A stretch of 64,000 bases of DNA from Prostheceraeus crozeri (GCA_907163375.1 CAJQUW010003146.1:458741-522740); one strand, 5' to 3'; positions 29,959-40,555 are shown, numbered from the stretch's first letter. Program-made: numbers and translations. The notes: generated by a model from the sequence alone, not told the origin.

Positions 29959-31209
29959 TGGAGTCTCTGCTTGTGGAAATCAGTTCTCCTCCCGACTGGG
30001 TTGGGGTAGGTGAACTCCGGAGCTCTGATGATAGCATCCGACATTCCAAATTTGGGGGTTCTGTAAGAAACCGACTTAGAAAATTTCATGGATGAGATCA
30101 GCTAAGGCGTCAGACTTAAAGGTTAGCCAGGAGATGGCCTTCGACTCCAGGCCATAAAACTTTAAAACTCCAAAACTTTAAAGGCTTGTAACTTTGCTTC
30201 TACAAGTCCTTTTGACTTGATTAAAAGAAGAGTCGATCGCTATTGACCAGACCTATAGTGACAGACTACTTATAAAATTTCATAAGTAGTGCTAAATGCT
30301 GAAAAATTTAAATTCATCATTTTTGGAGGTTTTCTGGGGTTTTCGACCCTGATGAAGTCAATGAAGGCATGTATAAGTGTGTACGAGACAGTTTTTCCAT
30401 GATACAAGCGGCTTTTCACTGAAAGCGAGCATGACACGGAGGGTTTTGCTGTAATATTCCACTGACAGGGTGTTCCTTCGGGACCGCGGATGATGCCGTA
30501 GTGATAAGTGTGGCAAGGGAGTGTGTCATATTTTAGACCGAAATCGCTGGGGCAACTCATGTTGGGCATTTGACACAGTTCTCAACGTAGCACTTTGAAC
30601 GCCAATCGGTTGAGTCTTAGCTATCTTGTCATGGGTGGCATCTAAACATCTCCATTGCAAAACGCTTGTGAATCACGGCTTGCTATCCCCCTCTACGGCT
30701 TGCTATCAAGCTGATCAAAGCGACGACTTGGGATGTTTCCTCTTGTAAATAACTCTACCGGTTTTTATGTCAAAATGGGGGCCCGGATACCAACACAGTG
30801 ACATGACGCACGCTCTGTCCGCCCGAGGTTGGATTTGTGGGTCGAGGCCTTGGAGCTGGGATAAGATCCCCTCTGAGTAATGCCTGTAACAGATTCAATA
30901 GCTTAACACCTAAACGCTTGCTATCAACCTGGCTTCTGCTATCCGGCCTTTGTGAAATCTCGTCTAGCCTCAGTAACACAGGGCTGGCAACGTCTATCGT
31001 TTGTCATTGTAACTTGGTAAAAATGAGAGGGTTACTGCAGGCATTGACGTCAAACCTTTTCGCGTCATAGGGTAACCAGTCTTTGTGTTAGGAGTTGGTG
31101 ACTAAAAGCACGGTAAGTGCCGATGCCCATAAATGGTAAAACCGCTGTTGTCATGTCAAACGCATGGTCAAATAATGAAGGTCTGAATCATGGCTTTGTG
31201 CTCGCTGGG

Positions 31210-31217
31210 TATATAAA
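31210..31217 (+). promoter_or_regulatory. TATA box before the first left-end ORF
   Basis: GGGTATATAAACC, 38 bp before the ATG at 31255. An initiator-like CTTCATT lies ~25 bp downstream. Confidence 0.6.
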
Positions 31218-31254
31218 CCGCGTCTTCTCTCACAACTTCATTTTATACTCCATC

Positions 31255-31530
31255 ATGCAGACGCCAAACACGCTAGTCAGCTCTCTTGACAAGCCTCGGT
31301 TAAAGCCGAGAAATTTATTTAAAGAGTTTTCACAGATGGAAGAGCGAGAGAGATTGTGGAACAATCTTGCTTGAATTGGTTCATCGGCCGTTGATGATGA
31401 TGCCGATTCAACAGAGTCGGGCTATATACCGCCCTCTGACAGTCGGGTGGTAGTAGAGGAGGTCGATGCCGCTGACATCGAAAGACTAAGAGTCTCTCTC
31501 AGCAGGATCGGCCAGTCCCACCCAAGTTAG
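31255..31530 (+). pseudogene. Small accessory ORF, read through one stop
   Basis: From ATG 31255 the frame encodes 39 residues, stops at TGA 31372-31374, and continues in frame to TAG 31528-31530 with an acidic stretch (VDDDADSTES). It may be one 91-residue protein with one nonsense mutation. It sits just inside the left inverted repeat with its own TATA box. Family unknown. Confidence 0.45.
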
Positions 31531-31620
31531 ACGATAGTCTTTTTAAAAACATAAGATCAACTTTCATACATGCAACACATTCTTTCATCACCCTTCGTCG
31601 GAACCGCCTCATGAGCCCTC

Positions 31621-31911
31621 TTAAGGGCTACCTTCTAATGCAGCTAAAGCGGTCCCAAGCCCGCCACATATCTTCGGATATGGAATGCAGAGGGGAAGAA
31701 TAAATGATGAAATGGAATGACATGGGAGGCCACCCTTGCACCACATGCAACACACCAGACTTCTCTCTTTAGTAGTGAACAAGCTCTTGCGAGTGTAGTC
31801 AGAAAGTTTATCAAGTTGTACAAAAGTGTTTACTGCAACACAGGTTGATAAAGTGATAATGTAGTCTTCATCTAAATTAGAATCATTCTGATTGGTTGTT
31901 GAGGAATTCAT
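31621..31911 (-). CDS. Small unknown protein, divergent
   Basis: 96 residues from ATG 31911, with a Cys-rich central part (CCMWCKGGLPCH). It diverges from the gene at 31972 across a 60-bp region that contains CATATAAAAG. No family recognised, and it could still be a chance ORF. Confidence 0.4.
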   Translation of the reverse strand: MNSSTTNQNDSNLDEDYIITLSTCVAVNTFVQLDKLSDYTRKSLFTTKERSLVCCMWCKGGLPCHSISSFILPLCIPYPKICGGLGTALAALEGSP

Positions 31912-31921
31912 TGTTGAAAAA

Positions 31922-31931
31922 CATATAAAAG
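31922..31931 (+). promoter_or_regulatory. TATA box between divergent small genes
   Basis: CATATAAAAG, about 50 bp before the start codon pair at 31969/31972. Confidence 0.55.
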
Positions 31932-31968
31932 TCAGAAAATTGAAACACTTCTCATTCTCATCTATCTC

Positions 31969-32223
31969 ATGATGGAAGGTACATCTCCCGCCTTAGAGAT
32001 CTTTAACAAAATATTTGAAGTCATTGACGAGTGGGATCAAGACAAGTGTGAACAGGAGGAGGAGTCCCGCAAGAAAGTCGTCGTCATTGAAAAAATTGTG
32101 TGGACTGATGGTGAATTCACACCAAAAACGACGCGTGTGAGAAAAGTGCCAGCTGCTCCCAAGCGCCCAAGATATTTTACAGTCTATCCAAATTTAAAAG
32201 TGATCCCTCTAAACTTTGAGTGA
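31969..32223 (+). CDS. Small unknown accessory protein
   Basis: 84 residues, starting at ATG 31969 (a second ATG follows at once). It is acidic in the first half and basic in the second, with VRKVPAAPKRPRYF near the end. No family recognised. Its TATA box and AATAAA at ~32227 support expression. Confidence 0.5.
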   Translation: MMEGTSPALEIFNKIFEVIDEWDQDKCEQEEESRKKVVVIEKIVWTDGEFTPKTTRVRKVPAAPKRPRYFTVYPNLKVIPLNFE

Positions 32224-32513
32224 AAAAATAAACCTACATAATACATGTCTTTGTTTTGCAATGTATTTATCTAGAAATGGAAATAAATGGAGGAATTTAG
32301 ATATGGGGTTAGGTTGATAACGTTGCTTCAATTGATTCACCTAAAATCATGTTTCATATGTTGAATGATTTCTAGTAACTATGTTAAGTGTCTAGATGAT
32401 GGGATATCTTATTCTAACAATAGCTCCCAATCGACACAATGCCTTCTCAATGATCATTTCGAAGCCATGTAGTTTATATGAAGGAAAAACAACACTGTCA
32501 TGATACACATTTA

Positions 32514-32849
32514 TTAAAAAGAAATAAAGGCAATACGCTTTGTAATAAGACGGTACATTACGTCTACCAAGTCAAACTCTTCTTGATTGCGGGGCTGACT
32601 AGAAGGAGAGAAGAGGTCTAGCCAGCTCCGGAGAGTCTCAACACATCGCTCCATCATGACGTCCTTTGGAGACACACTCAGGAAGGCAGCCCTGATTGTA
32701 TCAGTACTATCCTCTTCATCGTCGGAAATGATGATGATTTCCTCATCCAACTGTAGCGGCTCGACCTCACCATCGTAAATAGTTTTCACTTGCCTCTTGC
32801 GTGGGGCATTGGGCATGAGTAGGGCATAGGTGTTCGGTGATGTATCCAT
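32514..32849 (-). CDS. Unknown accessory protein with SUMO-interaction-like motif
   Basis: 111 residues. EEIIIISDDEED (~36) is a run of Ile followed by acidic residues, the layout of a SUMO-interacting motif. KRQVK (~18) is basic. The start is ATG 32849, with a TATA-like CCTATATAG at ~32886. It diverges from the gene at 33005. The rest of the protein is not recognised. A role in handling host SUMO or nuclear bodies is inference. Confidence 0.5.
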   Translation of the reverse strand: MDTSPNTYALLMPNAPRKRQVKTIYDGEVEPLQLDEEIIIISDDEEDSTDTIRAAFLSVSPKDVMMERCVETLRSWLDLFSPSSQPRNQEEFDLVDVMYRLITKRIAFISF

Positions 32850-32884
32850 TTTAATGATATTATGAGGAAATGGTCATTGCACCG

Positions 32885-32894
32885 CACCTATATA
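32885..32894 (-). promoter_or_regulatory. TATA-like element of the 32514-32849 gene
   Basis: CTATATAGG on the minus strand, ~40 bp upstream of the start codon. Confidence 0.45.
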
Positions 32895-32965
32895 GATTCT
32901 CTCTCCCTGTTTCGCGCTCTCTCATTGGACGACAGCCATTTATCAATCACAATGCATCATTCTCA

Positions 32966-32973
32966 TATATAGA
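32966..32973 (+). promoter_or_regulatory. TATA box of the 33005 gene
   Basis: TATATAGA, 32 bp before a C/T-rich start region and 39 bp before the ATG. Confidence 0.55.
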
Positions 32974-33004
32974 GAAGAGTGTCTTGCATTTCACTATCAT
33001 AGCC

Positions 33005-33184
33005 ATGTCCGATACAGAGGAAACATTTACACCTTCTGCTAGCTCAACTCCTACGAAGAAGGAAGTTGAGAGAAAGTTTCAACAAAAAGAGGAAGAGAGA
33101 CAAATGATTGAAGTCTGCAAGCACCTCACTCTACAAACGGTTGAGAGTGAGCCTTTCATAAACGAGGCTGACTTTCAGGAGTGA
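33005..33184 (+). CDS. Small acidic/coiled-coil accessory protein
   Basis: 59 residues from ATG 33005 (the longer open frame from 32870 crosses the TATA box, so this start is preferred). Ser/Thr-rich N-terminus followed by a charged helix (KKEVERKFQQKEEERQM). Family unknown. Confidence 0.45.
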   Translation: MSDTEETFTPSASSTPTKKEVERKFQQKEEERQMIEVCKHLTLQTVESEPFINEADFQE

Positions 33185-33293
33185 AAAGCCCTTTGATGAG
33201 ACCAGAGAATGCCCCAAACGGTCTTTATGAGACCACGGCCTTAACGGCCACCTAATCAAGAAAGAAAAGACATTGACTGCGCCACACGCAACA

Positions 33294-34668
33294 TTAATGA
33301 TTTGATGTTATCTGACGAAAATGAAGTGTTAAGACAGTACGACCACCAATGAATTGAATAGGATTACCACTATCATCATAGATACCAAATTTGCAATGGG
33401 ATAATCGTGATACATTGACTGGAATGTATACCTTGTTCAGGAACTCCATGTGCATGGTCACACCAAAGTCGCCACTGTCAATAGGAATATATCTTAAAAG
33501 GGGAACCATTTGACCACCAACTTGTGTTGAATGGATAAAGTTAGTGTAAATGTAAAAGTGATTGATATTCATATCGAGCAAGGATGTTGAGCCACAGAAC
33601 TTCTCGTCGTAGAATATGTCACGTTTGAATCCTAAAATCTTTGTCAACTCTTTTGAAATGTGAATGACCGTTTTACCATGTACACTGATACAGAATGTAT
33701 TTGCTTTAGGATCATAGTCAAAATGATATGAGTGTATATTTGGTACACCCTTGTTCAAGTATGTACAAACATCAAAGCCATTGCTATAATGCTTTGGAGG
33801 TATCGGTAACTTTTCATTTGGCTTCCATGTAAGACTGGGACGTAAAACAGGGTCTGTGCGTTTGAAATAAAGGACCATTCGGCAATCGGCAATCAAGGGG
33901 AAGAAGGGTAATATTAATTTTTTTCCTGTGCCAATTTTGATATTTCTTAATCTGCTTTGATACTTTCATGGACACTTGAGCTCTTTAAGGGAAGGCACCA
34001 CCTCCTTTTACTTCTGCAAATTTTGCGATAGGTAGAAAGAAACGTGATTTAAGATTCAATATCTTTTGCAGAGGTCCACTCACATAAAATCCATGGGAAA
34101 TAGTAGTCGGTCTCATGTAGAGTGTAACTTCATGTAGATTTGGATCCATCTGCCAGAACCATAGATCCTTTGCCAAATCATTCATAACATTCAATAGGCG
34201 TTGAATTTTCATATAATAGTATGTTTGCTCTAAACGATGACGGAATCATGGGTTTGTAGGTCGTTTCCATTTCAGTGGTGTAGCATTTTTAGCAATGGGT
34301 ATGTCTGTATCTGCAGTGATAATTAAAGTAGGGCCATTTACAATCTCATCAACAGCTCGCTTTCCCCGACGGGTGTTTACTGTAGGAATAAAATTCCACT
34401 CTGCTGCATGTTCATTCAAGTTGTAGGTATGTACTTTATCATTTCGCTCTAGTTTTGGAAAGTACATGTCTTGATTCGTTGCAGTGCCTAATGCAATCTC
34501 TTCATTGGCAATGGTTCTTATATTATTCACATAGCTCAAATCTTGCAGGGCCACTTCCCAATCGCCATGTAAGTCAATCGGCTGTGTTAAATCAGTCTCA
34601 AACTCGGCAGCTGTATTTTCATATCGCTCAGGTTGAGCATTACTGGGAAACACTGCTGTAAGCTCCAT
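33294..34668 (-). pseudogene. Penton-like minor capsid protein, broken in three
   Basis: Three pieces on the minus strand: N-terminus 34668-34246 (FPSNAQPERYENTAAEF, then IDLHGDWEVALQDL), middle 34212-33985, and C-terminus 33896-33294 (FYIYTNFIHS, VGGQMVPLLRYIPI, then VLTLHFRQ). The PSN...W-EVAL-L start and the VG-PLLR...LHFR end are typical of the widespread Polinton protein assigned as penton base. Two frame breaks lie at ~34212-34250 and ~33900-33985. In Polintons it should form the vertex capsomer. Confidence 0.65.
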
Positions 34669-34698
34669 GTTAAAGTATCAACATAAAGCGTCGTTTGC

Positions 34699-35265
34699 TT
34701 AGGCGTTATGTCGCATGACATAACGAACTGCTGCTTTCAATCTGTTCACAGTAGGCACATTCTGTCGTCCTAGGAATTTGGTTAAGAGTGATTGCCCTTT
34801 CACATAATGTACTCCCCTAAGTATGCTTGTACCACCTTCTTTCATATTGCGATAGTTGATACAACCAAATATTACTTGATATCTTGGTCTTCTACGTTTA
34901 AAATCTGCAAGGGTATGAAATATTTGACGTTTCATTGATGAGCTCACACGACAGCTATTTTTTAATTCCATTGCAATGTGACGTACAGGATTGATCAAAT
35001 TGATGCCGCCTACAGGCGATCGCTTAAAGCCATAATCTGTTAACACCATTTCCCACGCATGACCCATTCGCTGACATAAAATCTGAAGTTTGTAAGCATG
35101 ATTTTGCCAAGGATCGGCTATGCCGGAAAGAATTACATCTTCAATGGGTCTTGTTGCATGAATAGGTGATTTGATGAGACGAACTGCATCATCTAATCCT
35201 CGTCCCGCTAATGTCACTATTGCAAATGATAATATGATGATGAATCTTAACATGACTTCGTCCAT
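34699..35265 (-). CDS. Possible PD-(D/E)xK-type nuclease with hydrophobic N-terminus
   Basis: 188 residues. The N-terminus MLRFIIILSFAIVTLAG (from Met5) looks like a signal peptide or membrane anchor. The body has HIAMELKNSC (Glu100-Leu-Lys102), then a Lys/Arg-rich helix and YQVIFGCIN (~129). An E-x-K on a strand, followed by a helix and a hydrophobic strand, is the restriction-endonuclease-like core. The usual upstream Asp is not obvious. I know similar small Polinton proteins but not their function. Confidence 0.45.
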   Translation of the reverse strand: MDEVMLRFIIILSFAIVTLAGRGLDDAVRLIKSPIHATRPIEDVILSGIADPWQNHAYKLQILCQRMGHAWEMVLTDYGFKRSPVGGINLINPVRHIAMELKNSCRVSSSMKRQIFHTLADFKRRRPRYQVIFGCINYRNMKEGGTSILRGVHYVKGQSLLTKFLGRQNVPTVNRLKAAVRYVMRHNA

Positions 35266-35382
35266 TTCTTATGAATGCTTTGCTTAAACGAGAAGACTAA
35301 GCAAACGTTTTGATGTGTCTAAAACTAACCATGATTGCCAAGCTCTCTTCTCGGTGTCACGTTACATGGAAGGTGATTACCA

Positions 35383-35673
35383 TTGGAAGGCATTACCTTT
35401 TATGATACTCATCGACAAGTTAAAATAAGTTTATCCCCTTTTCAAATGGCTCACCTCCACGATGCTTTACATATCATGCATCATCCAATGTACTATATCC
35501 TTCTAAGTGGACGTCTATTCATTATTCGACGAGATTTCATTGCTCTTCATGATCAATATGGTGTTATACATTTTACATCCTCAAGTTGGAACAAGTATAG
35601 AGAACGTATACATCTTCGCATAATGACTTACCTTCAACAAACCAACACTCATAAGCATGAATGTGACAAGTGA
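35383..35673 (+). pseudogene. PC4-like protein, C-terminal TBP part absent
   Basis: 96 residues without an ATG in frame (TTG at 35383; a TGA lies nine bases upstream; an ATG at 35366 is in another frame, so an indel or an intron is likely). VKISLSPFQMAHLHDAL and VIHFTSSSWNKYRERI resemble the GISLxPEQWxxL motif of the transcriptional cofactor PC4, possibly twice. It occupies the same place, convergent with the protease, as the PC4/TBP-like gene at 63160-64000, and aligns with its N-terminal half, but the TBP-like half is missing. Confidence 0.45.
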
Positions 35674-35790
35674 ACAATTTCTTCTTATCTCTACCTATTA
35701 ATGTTTGATGACTAAATACAACATATTCAATCACATCATCTACTTTTCCATTGAAGTATAATAAAGAAAACATATGTTAATCGTACATAT

Positions 35791-36252
35791 TTATTGAAGG
35801 CTTTTATAAAAGTTACGAATGCGCTTTTCATTGACAAGGGTATCATGTGAAAAATGTTTACAAATGTCATGTAAAGAGTCATAATGTAGTCGTTGCATTA
35901 CAAAGTAGAGGGCATATGCTCCACATGTTGAAGACAAGGGATGTTGATACGCCAAAGCATTGCAAATCCATTTTCGTGAATGACGGTTCATGAAACGTGT
36001 GACATAATCACAGTTTGGTAAGGCCAATGAATCAAAGATTTCACCGCAATAGTTTTTATCAATAAACAAAACTTTCCAGTGTTTGCCGGGTAAGTGTGCT
36101 GTATCAGTATTCATGATAATGAATGAGGGTGGTTTTGGTAAAACTGTGGGCATATTATTAATGGAAAACACACCTCGAAATGCTGCAACAGTCCGCTCAT
36201 CACCATGTTCTTGAACGACTCTCTCTAGCTCTGCATCAGATAACCAACTCAT
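35791..36252 (-). CDS. Adenain-like cysteine protease
   Basis: 153 residues, intact. Catalytic His58 (PGKHWKVLF), Asp74 (EIFDSLA), Gln103 and Cys110 (YQHPLSSTCGAYALYF). The start codon overlaps the end of the capsid gene by four bases (ATGA), as translationally coupled neighbours do. It should process capsid precursors. Confidence 0.88.
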   Translation of the reverse strand: MSWLSDAELERVVQEHGDERTVAAFRGVFSINNMPTVLPKPPSFIIMNTDTAHLPGKHWKVLFIDKNYCGEIFDSLALPNCDYVTRFMNRHSRKWICNALAYQHPLSSTCGAYALYFVMQRLHYDSLHDICKHFSHDTLVNEKRIRNFYKSLQ

Positions 36253-37530
36253 TGACTTGTATAAGAAGCGGAAACGTCACGTAGTCTGTTAATTCGAATG
36301 GTGGAATCGAACACAGCATAGATGAGTACATTGACTGTTTTCGTCAAATCTTTTTCAAAGAAGAATTCTACTTTAAGACCCTTCGTGGCAGTGCCCGGAC
36401 GATAAGAAGCACCTGCTTCATTGTTTGCTGTCAAATCAAATGCATAAAGTGTATAACCTTTAGCAAATTCATCATAGGTCAAACCATTGGTGTCATCAGT
36501 ATTCCAGCATTTAAATGTCTCCATAGTATTTTGATATGAGCGAGAATAATGTCCATTAGCGAAGTCTGGGCAAAAAGGAGTACCAGGAATGCAATCAGTA
36601 TCACGATACAATTGATTTGATTTAAACCAAAGTGTTCAAAGTTGAGGAGATTCTTCGATATATTACCATTGTATGTATCATTTGCAATCAATCCTACAAT
36701 GATCATTTTTGGTGATTGTATAGGAAACAAACTATCTTTAACAAAGCTCTTTTGCGCACGAGGAATGGTGAAACTATGGATCTCAGTATGATTTACATCA
36801 TAAAGAGCATCATACTTCTTCAAACCCATCTCGTGACCATTAATCACCGAAGGATTCACTGTCATTCGTCGCACATAAAGTCTAACACTTTCAAACACAA
36901 TCTTAAATTCAGTCTTTGCTCCATAACAGTTCAATACAAATTTAGGATCGTTCGGCAAGAGATGAACTCGCATGTCTACTTTTGACATTAAGAAACGTGA
37001 TTGACGGAAAAAGTCCAAGTATAGGGGACCATATAATTCATACACCCTACTTTCTGCAGTCCACTTTTCACGAGTGTCAAATCCTTGTTTTTGTCACTAT
37101 CAAATTTACCACCTTCATCTTTACACCAACCCATAACAGCCATGTGACTCTTTTGTGCTTGTGGCTGGAATTGCATGACTGTTGAAAAATAACCGAGATA
37201 GGGATAACTGTGTTGACCACCTTCAACCCGAGTTTCATCAATGGTCAATGATACATCCTTTAAGAGTGTTGCTATTGCCCAGTTATTAACGGCTACTTTG
37301 TCCTTGTCGTCAAGGTTTGTACCGTCCTTATTTACTATCTTAAACTTAACATGTAGATTGATGTCATTTACATCGATGTACTCAGCATCATTTCCTGGTA
37401 TTAAAAACTCAATGACACTACAAGAATCGATACTTGTCTGTGGATAACGAATGGATGCATAATTTCTAATGATATCCGTCTGTATAAGTGTTCTATCAAA
37501 TAAGCAAAGGGATGAGGTTTTACATTCCAT
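36249..37530 (-). pseudogene. Major capsid protein, two frameshifts
   Basis: Aligns along its length with the intact 425-residue capsid protein at 61395-62672: MECKTSSLCLFDRTLIQTDI at the start, VSLTIDETRVEGGQ, YGPLYLDFFRQSRFL, and GYTLYAFDLTANNE / VLIYAVFDS at the end. The frame changes at ~36990-37045 and again at ~36590-36610. Double jelly-roll fold known for the family. The gene as given cannot make a full protein. Confidence 0.88.
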
Positions 37531-37532
37531 AT

Positions 37533-37921
37533 TTAAAACAGTCCACGTCGTCTGCGTTTGCTAGGAGGTATACGAGATGCTCTTCGCTTACGTTTGCCTG
37601 AAGTAGAGAGTGGATTGATATGACTGATGACAGACCTGATACCAGCCTTACCGACATTTTTCAAACGCTGTGTTCCATGACGCTTTAGCGATTCACCAAT
37701 CGGCAATCTTCCTGAAAGCGCATCACTTGCTACATCTGCTGCTAATCCTACAGCTTCCTTTAAAGCTGATTTTCCCACATTTACGATAGTGGGGAGCATC
37801 GTACTTTGACAGCACCCAATAGACTACCCCCTTTTTGACGTCTCGATCCAGCATAAACGGGAAAGCCAGCTCCATGACTAGCATAGGAGGGGGCAGAATA
37901 GAACGTAGCAGTTTGATCCAT
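37533..37921 (-). pseudogene. Minor capsid / core protein (PX-like), frameshifted
   Basis: The N-terminal part starts at ATG 37921 (MDQTATFYSAPSYASHGAG, then RRQKGGSLLGAV). The rest lies in another frame (37799-37533) and ends in a very basic tail (KRKRRASRIPPSKRRRRG). The frame changes at ~37800. The same architecture, a GG-hydrophobic part and a basic tail, is seen at 60937-61391. It resembles adenovirus pVI/pX-type proteins. Confidence 0.65.
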
Positions 37922-37962
37922 AGGTATTTATTTATTTATATTTACACAATTCAATACTTTGC

Positions 37963-39030
37963 TTAGGAACGTTGACTAACACGATAAAGGGCAGAATGAC
38001 GAATCCAACTGTACATTGAATTTGGATAGCCAGCCCATTTCACCAGGCTCCACTTTTCCCCTTGTCGCATTTGGTCACGAAGTATCTTTTCAACCATGTA
38101 GTCATCATCTTCTTTGGTGATGGGTGTTATCTCATGACGATAAAAACTCCCTTGAATCTCTTCACCATGATAATCACGAAGCTTGTAGGTAGTGGGCTTG
38201 AATTTCTTGTTAACCTCAGAAACAGTAAATATTTCGTCCGTCCAATTGGGAAGATATCCTTTCGCAAACACGCTTTTCACCTAGGAAATGCGAACTTTGC
38301 CACCAACCTGAATGTCACGTTTACCTGGTGATGGTTGCTTGCGTTTAGCATTGATTTCACGGATTGTATCCACCATGTCTGGAGTTATGTCAGCAGGTTT
38401 GTGACCAATCATACGATGAACAGAATGATTGTGAGCGTGTACAGTATCTTGTAATACATCCGTCCACTTTTGTGTTACTTTTGCAGTGAAATAGCGCCAT
38501 AGGCGAGTTTTCAGTGTACGATTAAAGCGTTCGACCACTGCAGCCTTGTATGCACTTTTCACACTAAACAGCTCAATGTTCTGTTTGCGAAATAAAGCAC
38601 GCACATGTATGTTTTCAAACTCTTTCCCTTCATCAGTCTGAATACGTGTGGGAATGCGTCCTTCACTGAAAATATTTTGGAAAGCCTCGGCCACTTCTTC
38701 ACCACGCTTTATCTTGAGTGGTTGAACCCAAGAATAACGGGGAAATAAGTCAATGACAGATAGGAGAAAGCGAAAGCCTTTATTCTTTTTAGCTAATAAA
38801 GAAACATCAGCCAAATCTGCTTGCCATTGTTCATCAATATCATGAACGATATAAGAACGGGTAGGATGGAATTTTCGAGCTTGTGTGTGCAATGTATATG
38901 CAGGTTGAGCTTTTAACCATCTCTTCACTTGTTTCTGTGAATAACCACTTGCTTGTGACAACTTTTTCACTGAAGCATAACCTGCATAATGCTTTGGGTT
39001 ATAGTAAATTGATTTCAGATGTTCATCCAT
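37963..39030 (-). pseudogene. Polinton integrase with chromodomain, amber stop
   Basis: The start is ATG 39030. The protein has an N-terminal helix-turn-helix-like zone (SQASGYSQKQVKRWLK), the DDE core WQADLADV, TDEGKEFEN and VVERFNRTLK (33 residues between second Asp and Glu), an SH3-like segment and a C-terminal chromodomain (YMVEKILRD, then WSLVKWAGYP). One in-frame TAG at 38281-38283 replaces the Lys codon found in Polinton 3 (ISKVKSVF) and separates the core from the C-terminal 105 codons. Nothing else is wrong. Confidence 0.9.
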
Positions 39031-39035
39031 CGTCT

Positions 39036-39232
39036 ATTAAGAGGGATCGTTTATTTGCCTCAAAGTATTAGACTTTTTCTCCGCTAGGGTTTGCGTTTGT
39101 GTTTGAGACCTGCTTTTGCTACTTTTTTGAGTCGTCTTGTATGAATCACTTTTACAACATGTACTTAAGCAGTTCAATGACACATGAATGTTTTGGCAAC
39201 TCTCAACATGGGATACAACATAGCTTCTTCAT
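39036..39232 (-). pseudogene. Cys-rich small ORF remnant
   Basis: From ATG 39232 the frame reads MKKLCCIPC and stops. The Polinton 3 counterpart begins MKQMCCLPC (59641). Downstream, another frame still reads Cys-Cys then a Lys/Ser-rich tail. It lies between the same two genes in both elements, so a small Cys-rich protein was probably encoded. Confidence 0.45.
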
Positions 39233-39233
39233 A

Positions 39234-39877
39234 TTAGAAGTCTGTGCTAAAATCAAATGATGGATAACGTGTTGAAAGTTTTAGTATGCGCTTCGGCAAC
39301 TTCTCGGGTGTTTTTAAAGTTTGCTTGATTCTCTTTTTAGGTCTCTCTATACTTAGCAACTTTCTCTTCCTAGGTGTAGAATCATTTTCCATTTCCTGTA
39401 AGGTATCACGTCCAAGAATTGCCTTTGGAACATTGAATTTCTTCATACTTTTTGAAAAGAACTCCCATCCTGTAGGTGTAAAGTGACGACGACGATCACG
39501 AACAGCATGATTAATTAAATGTTCCCCTCTTGAGTCCCTAATGACTGCACCATCATCACCTACCACTTCACCTCGTTGTGTGATTTTCAAGTTGGGTTCG
39601 AGACTTCGATATAAGCTCAGTGCGCGATTGCGATAGGGTTTGGGTGAACCAAGCGAAAGATAATTGCAAATTTTTCTTTCAATTGTTACATTTCTTCTAA
39701 AGTAGAACTTTGCTTTATCAAACGATCATAGGGATTTTTACTTTGTACAGCTTCTTGTTCATATTGCTGATTAAGTTGTGACATTTGATTTGCCCAAGGT
39801 TGTAGAACACTCTGCATTGTAGTCAGATGTATATATTCTTCTTATGGAATAGCAATCATTCGTTGAAAACCACTCAT
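39234..39877 (-). pseudogene. Conserved Polinton protein downstream of ATPase, broken
   Basis: Homologous to the 229-residue protein at 58950-59639. It starts at ATG 39877, overlapping the ATPase stop by four bases, reads FQRMIAIP and meets a TAA where the relative has Gln. After further breaks the frame 39590-39234 continues with RGEHLINHAV, TPTGWEFFSKSMKKFNVP and a basic tail. The RGEVV-(x)n-PPGW-F-LKKxNVP pattern is frequent in Polintons; the function is unknown. Confidence 0.7.
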
Positions 39878-40494
39878 AACAATTTGTATATGATCATGGG
39901 TTTCTCAAAGAGATGACTGCGTAAGCGATAATCCTCAGGACACTCCTGGGTAAAGTCCAAAAATAAATAATTATAAGGTTTTTCCGTAGCACCCTCAAAT
40001 ACATCAATTAAGGCTTTTAACTTGCGAGGAAGAACTTGTCGAGATAGGAATTCAACTTGACTTTTATCACTGGGATTTTTAAAGCTGATGTAGTAATGTG
40101 TGTTTAGACTTCGAGTCCGTGCTTCCTTTCCACCTGGAAAAAGATTTTGCATAATAAAAATGATAAAGCATGGTTTGTGATGAGCAGCCTTGGTAAACAT
40201 AGCAGTTACTTCTTGTGAGTTCTTACTCTCATTAAGTAAATCATCAAGAATGATAATATCATAGGGTTGAATATCAGTAGTGCTGATAATCCCCGGTTGA
40301 ACCAAGTAACCCTTACCAACCAATTCACGATGTAAATTATGTTGATAAATTCCATAGCACCAAACAACGCGATTCGGTATGCAGTCAAAATTCTCATTAC
40401 GACGCTCCAACAATTGCAGTGTTAAATGTGTCTTCCCACTATGAGAGGGTCCTACGATACACATAGTGCGATTACAGCGTAAACGGAAATCCAT
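39874..40494 (-). CDS. DNA-packaging ATPase (FtsK/A32-like)
   Basis: 206 residues, intact. Walker A GPSHSGKT (15-22), Walker B IIILDDLL (80-87), an HHKPCFIIFIMQN sensor-like strand (~107-120) and a C-terminal FLDFTQECPED. Small genome-packaging ATPases of Polintons have this size. The start ATG 40494 is equivalent to the start used in Polinton 3. It should pump the linear DNA into the capsid. Confidence 0.88.
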   Translation of the reverse strand: MDFRLRCNRTMCIVGPSHSGKTHLTLQLLERRNENFDCIPNRVVWCYGIYQHNLHRELVGKGYLVQPGIISTTDIQPYDIIILDDLLNESKNSQEVTAMFTKAAHHKPCFIIFIMQNLFPGGKEARTRSLNTHYYISFKNPSDKSQVEFLSRQVLPRKLKALIDVFEGATEKPYNYLFLDFTQECPEDYRLRSHLFEKPMIIYKLL

Positions 40495-40555
40495 GTTGAT
40501 TTTGAGAGAGAGAGAGAATACTATTGATGAAAAGTCATACCATTTAACTTAGTAT

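Larger units (their letters stand above)
28444..30772. repeat. Left terminal inverted repeat of Polinton 2
   Basis: Pairs with 43554-45102. The distal block CAGCGATGAGTCATCGCTG and the inner block around 30640-30770 (CTCTTGTAAATAACT) both have counterparts on the right. It is longer than the right copy because it holds internal repeats (28840-29410) and extra sequence. Confidence 0.88.
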
